Notes under the pieces: model-generated
Told to the model about the DNA's origin: nothing
What the model saw: only the letters and a program-made list of their open reading frames with translations
Database searches by the model: none
Origin: Saccoglossus kowalevskii
Lineage: Eukaryota; Hemichordata; Enteropneusta; Harrimaniidae
Reading direction: 5' to 3'
Assembly: GCF_000003605.2 (NCBI RefSeq)
Contig: NW_003146782.1
Location: 33,279 to 53,538, forward strand
Length of the DNA: 20,260 nucleotides
Position numbers and translations under genes: made by a program
Shown: positions 16,486 through 20,260 of the stretch, one piece after another
How positions within the stretch are numbered: the stretch's first letter is position 1
How the letters are laid out: each line of letters begins with the position of its first letter

Positions 16486-16757
16486 TTATTTCATAAAATT
16501 GAGGATTGTGTTGGTCTCAGTTTCACCCTCATTGTCGTACACTTGGGTGAGATTGTCAAAAATGTCAGGGAAGTTTTTCTCAAACTGCTTAATGTCGCTT
16601 GGTGACACTATTCGGATTCTTTTTCTTGGTTGGTAGTTTCCTAAAAAGTGATATATTTTTCCACTTTTTTTCAGAACTAATAACTTCCTTTCAATTTCTT
16701 TTTCTTTCATCCACTCCTTTGACTTTGTATGTTTATTTGCAGATAATGCAATATCAG
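16486..16757 (-). CDS. hypothetical terminal exon, hydrophilic
   Basis: On the minus strand, after the acceptor GTTTTCTAG, the frame runs DIALSANKHTKSKEWMKEKE, IERKLLVLKKSGKIYHFLGN, YQPRKRIRIVSPSDIKQFEK, NFPDIFDNLTQVYDNEGETE and on to a stop at the 16486 end. The composition is charged with a basic patch and an acidic tail, unlike the AT-rich background, which supports coding. An overlapping plus-strand frame (16343-16636) is its shadow. No domain is recognised. An upstream candidate exon with a strong donor (AAT|GTAAGT, minus strand, at 16834) did not join in phase, so the rest of the gene is not placed. Confidence 0.4.
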
Positions 16758-17900
16758 CTAGAAAACACATAAAGAAACATGTCATTGTCAATGACAGTCC
16801 TTGTTTGTATTTGGATGAATTGGAACAAACTTACATTGATGTAACCCTTATGCAATGCGCATACCATGCTTGAAATGATGAGATTATTATGAAGTTCCTA
16901 TCCGTGATGTTCTTGCAACTGTCTACATTTATATCATTTAATTCAATAATGATTAAGGGTCAAACAAAGAAAGCACATGTGCCTCACATTCGATTTTGTC
17001 TTTTTGATTTATTCCCTTCATCATTTTCAGAAATATGAAGTGCAACATTGCATCTACTCCGGATCTTATAACTCAACTTTGTTTCCATTTTTTTCGCAGT
17101 AGGTGAGTAAGTCCATTGGTAAGATAGGTACAAAACAAGAAATATAAAAGAAAAGTGCAGAAAAATTTGGACCACCTACTACATGACTTATGTGCCTCCA
17201 AAATTATAACCGTGTATGTGTTTTGTGAAGTACCCTGGTACTCCAGAAAATTCACAAAATAATATAAGTATTAAAAGTATTGTTTTTTATATAGCCATGA
17301 TTATTATGTGTTAAATATGTTGTGATAACTTCAGTGTGTTATTAAGGTTATATGTGCCATGTTTTTTTTACTCAAAATTAAGCATACTGTGTTTTGGTGA
17401 ACTGTAATCATTAACGTTTTAAAAAATAGTTTACAGTAAGTTTGTAACTCATTTATTTAAATCTGGAAATGGACAATTTATACGGCAGGTGTATAAGTAG
17501 ATGGGTGCAATTTAAATAAAAAATGCCCACCTTTGTTTTCTTTGTGAATATAGAACTACCATGTGAATCCATATCTGTGAATCCATAAAAAAGAAACCAT
17601 TGAGACTTCCCGCGCTTTGTTTTACAAGGAGTGGTTATAGGGCACAGTTTTGATTGGAAACTTGTGTACCAGACTTGGCTAACAGTATTATCAGTACGAA
17701 CATAAATTATGGTTATGTGATTACCTGTTCTTCAAAGTTAAGCAGTTATGAAAGTCCATCGTTCATCTATTCTTGAAATGTGTCACACTTGGTTCCACAT
17801 GAGGAATATTTATGCATACAAAAAAAATATTGTGCAGCATTGTTATACATACATGTTAAGTTTGTTTATACGTCGGTGTATTTTTTTTAAATAATTAAAA
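16758..17900. other. non-coding stretch
   Basis: Two overlapping minus-strand open frames (16984-17255) are partly hydrophobic and have no paired splice sites; they were not accepted. The repeat word GTGAATCCATA occurs twice at about 17561-17587. Nothing else is evident. Confidence 0.45.
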
Positions 17901-17980
17901 CGCAGTCATCCGTGCACTTGTCCTCGACCCGACATCACGCATTTTAACTCGATGATAGTTCATTCGCGCGTAGTTACGCT
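17901..17980. promoter_or_regulatory. CpG-rich patch, possible promoter of the gene at 18257
   Basis: About ten CG dinucleotides occur in 80 bp (ACGCAG, CCGTG, CTCGACCCGAC, CTCGATG, TTCGCGCGTAG, TTACGC), whereas most of the window is CpG-poor. It lies about 280 bp upstream of the candidate start codon at 18257. No TATA box or defined transcription start was identified; this is suggestive only. Confidence 0.3.
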
Positions 17981-18256
17981 TTAGTAGCTTTTAATATTAT
18001 GTACCTTTCATTTTCAATTCCTGGGCCCTGTGGAGGTGCTAAATTTCTTTTTACAATCCGTCTCTTGAACTGCAAAAAATGATGTATATGGCGTGGGATA
18101 ACCTAAATCTGTTTAAGGCTCCATAGATGAACGCAAGTGTTATAATTTATCTTTATAAGCCGCGGACTCCCCTCTGTAAGAACATTTATTTTGACCGGTT
18201 TAAAAATAAATTGTGCATTTACTAATTTCATTAATCTATTATCTACGCTATTCAAC

Positions 18257-18263
18257 ATGGCAG
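18257..18263 (+). CDS. candidate 7-nt coding start exon (ATG GCA G)
   Basis: ATG at 18257 in the context TTCAACATGGCAG is followed after only seven coding bases by a strong donor, G|GTAAGC (GT at 18264). The leftover G joins TG at 18381, after the acceptor TTGTTGGAAACAG, to make GTG in exactly the frame of the next exon (MAV then HVYMTNYA). A start exon this short is unusual but well known in animal genes. The phase fit is the evidence; the intron would be 117 nt. Confidence 0.4.
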
Positions 18264-18380
18264 GTAAGCTGATCATTGATTCACAATTACAGTTCGACTG
18301 TCATTCAAGAGATCAAATTGATTGAAACAGATTTTTCAAAAGCACAAGTCAGTGTAAATTTGATCTTTTGTTGGAAACAG

Positions 18381-18603
18381 TGCATGTATATATGACAAAC
18401 TACGCTATTGCCTTCATTCGCCAGTATATTAAATCAATGGGTGAACCAAGTCCTGAAGACGGCAGAATTCACATGCCACCATGCATTTCAAAAGCTGACA
18501 TGTTCAGGGATTATCAAAATAATCCAAAGCAAGAGCAATACGACATAGCAGTTTTTCTGAAATAATGAGATCACCAGCATTTGAATATGTTATTTTTCCC
18601 AAG
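18381..18603 (+). CDS. exon of transposase-derived gene (DUF7869-like family), N-terminal domain
   Basis: It reads HVYMTNYAIAFIRQYIKSMG, EPSPEDGRIHMPPCISKADM, FRDYQNNPKQEQYDIAV. The annotated frame then hits TAA at 18563. Adding one T to the T5 run at 18552-18556 gives FSEIMRSPAFEYVIFPK up to a donor, AAG|GTAAAA (GT at 18604). The pattern F-I-x-x-Y...G-x-P-x-P...M-P-P-x-x-S-K...Y followed by F-x-x-(I/W)...F-x-x-V-x-x-P-K is the N-terminal domain of a very large invertebrate family whose C-terminal half is a DDE-transposase-like domain. The name DUF7869-like is from memory. The single missing base could be real or a sequencing error. Confidence 0.6.
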
Positions 18604-19421
18604 GTAAAATTTAGTCAATGTCTCGTCATATCATTTTCCACTTTGTTTACTAATCAATAAATAGTTTAAAAACTAGCAAACAATTTGAGGATATTTTTAT
18701 TGTTAAAAAACATTTTCAAACATATATAACAATTGATATACTAAACTGCATCAGAGGGAGAGAGAGACCTATGTGCCACACTGGATGTTTGACATAGGTG
18801 TAAATAGTACAGCGCAATCATGTTTCAAAAAGTACCATTATGGTTTAAAATATCATCCGACATAACATCCACCTCCACATCAATGATAATCAACTTTATC
18901 CGTGTTTTAAGTCAAATAATATCAGGCTAAATGTAGCTGATAAATAAAAGACAATATTAGTAACTAGATGACACAGAATCAACTATGCCTAAACTCAGGA
19001 TATACCAACTATTGTTCTTTGGATATACGCCCAATCCTGCTCTTTCGCTTTTGCAAAATGTGCAAAAAAAAATATAATCATGTCACGATTTACGTATTGA
19101 TACGACCAAAAATGACAACAGAAACTACAAACATTTAATCCATATATTTGTTATTCTATGGAGTGGCTATAGAAACAGCCTTCTCTATGGCATATCTGAA
19201 ATCCATTCGGAGAAAGTACTAACTTAGCCGTCTTATCAAAAGAACAAAAAAATTTGACCATATCATAGAAGTATTAACAGTTTATAAATGATATATGTTA
19301 GCTATATCCGGTTAGCTATATCGATTCATTTTAACATGTAAATAATGCTAAGGACTTTCTGATTTAATCTTCCAAATGAAAACAAACACAACAACATTTC
19401 CTGTTTGCATTCTTCTTAAAG
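18604..19421 (+). other. probable intron, possible missing middle exon
   Basis: No coding signal is convincing. Family members usually have a Cys-pair (C-x-x-C) segment between the V-x-x-P-K motif and the helix at 19422. I could not find it, and phase between 18603 and 19422 does not match directly, so a middle exon may be lost or unseen. A GAGAGAGAGA microsatellite lies at 18756-18768. Confidence 0.4.
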
Positions 19422-19500
19422 ATCAAATAAGAAGAGAATGGCATCCAGAGAGAAAATTGTGGTTGATAGAATTAAGAACAGAACATTTAAAAAGACAACA
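19422..19500 (+). CDS. exon with charged helix, same gene
   Basis: It is bounded by the acceptor TTTGCATTCTTCTTAAAG and a perfect donor, ACA|GTAAGTG (GT at 19501). It reads DQIRREWHPERKLWLIELRT, EHLKRQQ with the last codon split (CA). H-L followed by K-E-R across the junction is the expected helix before the D-x-M-D-Q motif in this family. The leftover CA joins A at 20061 to make Gln, so the intron phase matches. Confidence 0.6.
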
Positions 19501-20060
19501 GTAAGTGAAGAATTTAAAAAGTTGAAAAAAAGTCCACAGCACATTATATTACAAAAACGATTGATGTATTACTAGTACTAATATTTGCACATATATGAAC
19601 ACAGACTGTCTAAGCAATAGTATGCGTTCCACAGTACTGCGAAATCAAATACAAAGCTACAATAATAGCCAACGATAATAAATGCAATATAATTGTCGTC
19701 TTAGTGAGATCAAATAAATACTAAGAATTTATGTGCCAACCAATTAGCAAGCGCTATTATTCAATTAAGTGGGTGCACATATTTATGTAGACAATATTGA
19801 GTTCTTGTGCCATTAACAATTACCTATTTGCATCGAAAAGAAATACGAGTACCAGTGTTTACAAATATTTATGAATATGTTTATAAACAACTGAACGTGT
19901 TGTTGCCTTCCAGTCTAATATCGTATATGGTACATTAAAACTTGCAGGAAGCATAGTCTATGTTGTACATTTGAAGTTTCAGTGAATTATAATACCAGGG
20001 TATTATTTACTTTAATAACTTTAATATTATATCAAACATACAACTCACCTGTTATTACAG
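19501..20060 (+). other. intron between the two C-terminal-half exons
   Basis: GT at 19501 and CACCTGTTATTACAG at the 3' end; the joined codon is intact. No other features seen. Confidence 0.55.
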
Positions 20061-20189
20061 AAAGGAACGAATGCAATATTATGCTAGAGCAGCTCAAGCA
20101 AAAGAGAATCCATCAAAGGTTACCAGTTTCCTTCTAGATGATATGGATCAAAAGAAATCATCTTTGCCGAAGGATGGGCAGTACCAAAG
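20061..20189 (+). CDS. exon with D-x-M-D-Q motif, transposase-derived gene
   Basis: It reads KERMQYYARAAQAKENPSKV, TSFLLDDMDQKKSSLPKDGQ, YQ and ends in a split codon at a donor, AAAG|GTATTG (GT at 20190). The stretch E-R-x-x-Y...A-x-x-x-P-x-K...L-D-(D/G)-M-D-Q-x-K-x-x-L-P is the entry into the DDE-like domain of the family, with the first Asp expected to be catalytic. It is uninterrupted. The gene continues past the window edge, so completeness of the catalytic triad cannot be judged. Confidence 0.65.
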
Positions 20190-20260
20190 GTATTGTCATA
20201 ACAATTTTGATATTTAGAATGATTATTTAAACTACGGCTTTCCGTTATTGAATCATCGTT

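Noticed and set aside
16343-16636. 97-codon plus-strand open frame
   Set aside because: Hydrophobic, crosses an (AT)n microsatellite, and is opposite a more protein-like minus-strand exon.
16984-17255. two overlapping minus-strand open frames
   Set aside because: The N-terminal parts are hydrophobic background and no donor or acceptor could be paired with them.

Overview
The window is eukaryotic nuclear DNA: A+T-rich by eye, short exon-like open stretches separated by AT-rich non-coding DNA, GT/AG splice junctions in matching phase, dispersed repeats, a minisatellite and remnants of several transposable element classes. No rRNA, tRNA, CRISPR array or bacterial operon is visible. The repeats that open with a TAGCT...GGAGCTTA hairpin, together with the mix of element families, suggest a marine invertebrate, most likely a mollusc and perhaps a bivalve. 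That assignment rests on memory of similar repeats and was not tested.

Layout. Bases 1-370 (minus) are a partial coiled-coil ORF like a LINE ORF1. Bases 1543-2045 are a hairpin-headed repeat with three diverged units of about 150 bp. From about 2835 to 7581 (plus) there is a chain of exon-like pieces. The best part (5144-7581) is a decayed or unusual multi-exon gene with an OTU-like (vertnin-like) protease fold followed by a PHD finger. Its introns sit in matching phases, but conserved Cys codons read Tyr and several TGA stops interrupt it. On the opposite strand just downstream (7722-8283) is the C-terminal end of a hAT transposase. Bases 8284-10979 hold no gene, only a diverged repeat of about 230 bp.

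Bases 10980-12268 (plus) carry exons of an unrecognised protein ending in a C/C/C-x-H zinc-ligand-like motif (SWIM-like). A second hairpin-headed repeat cuts it off at 12269. A possible first exon lies at 13276-13353. Bases 13787-14325 are a 14-unit, roughly 40-bp minisatellite whose units carry a short palindrome. Directly after it (14359-15959) is a broken reverse transcriptase with a YRDD active site and a C-terminal Cys-rich, GIY-YIG-like tail, most like a Penelope-type retroelement. A hypothetical terminal exon lies on the minus strand at 16486-16757.

The last part (18257-20189, plus) is the best candidate for a live gene: a 7-nt coding first exon and three further exons of a transposase-derived family that is widespread in invertebrates, running off the window. 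One missing base in a T run is the only break seen in the exons found, although a middle exon may be missing.

Nothing here acts as an operon. The three larger plus-strand units are all of the transposon-derived, multi-exon kind and share orientation. Whether they are separate loci or parts of one very long gene cannot be decided from the sequence alone.
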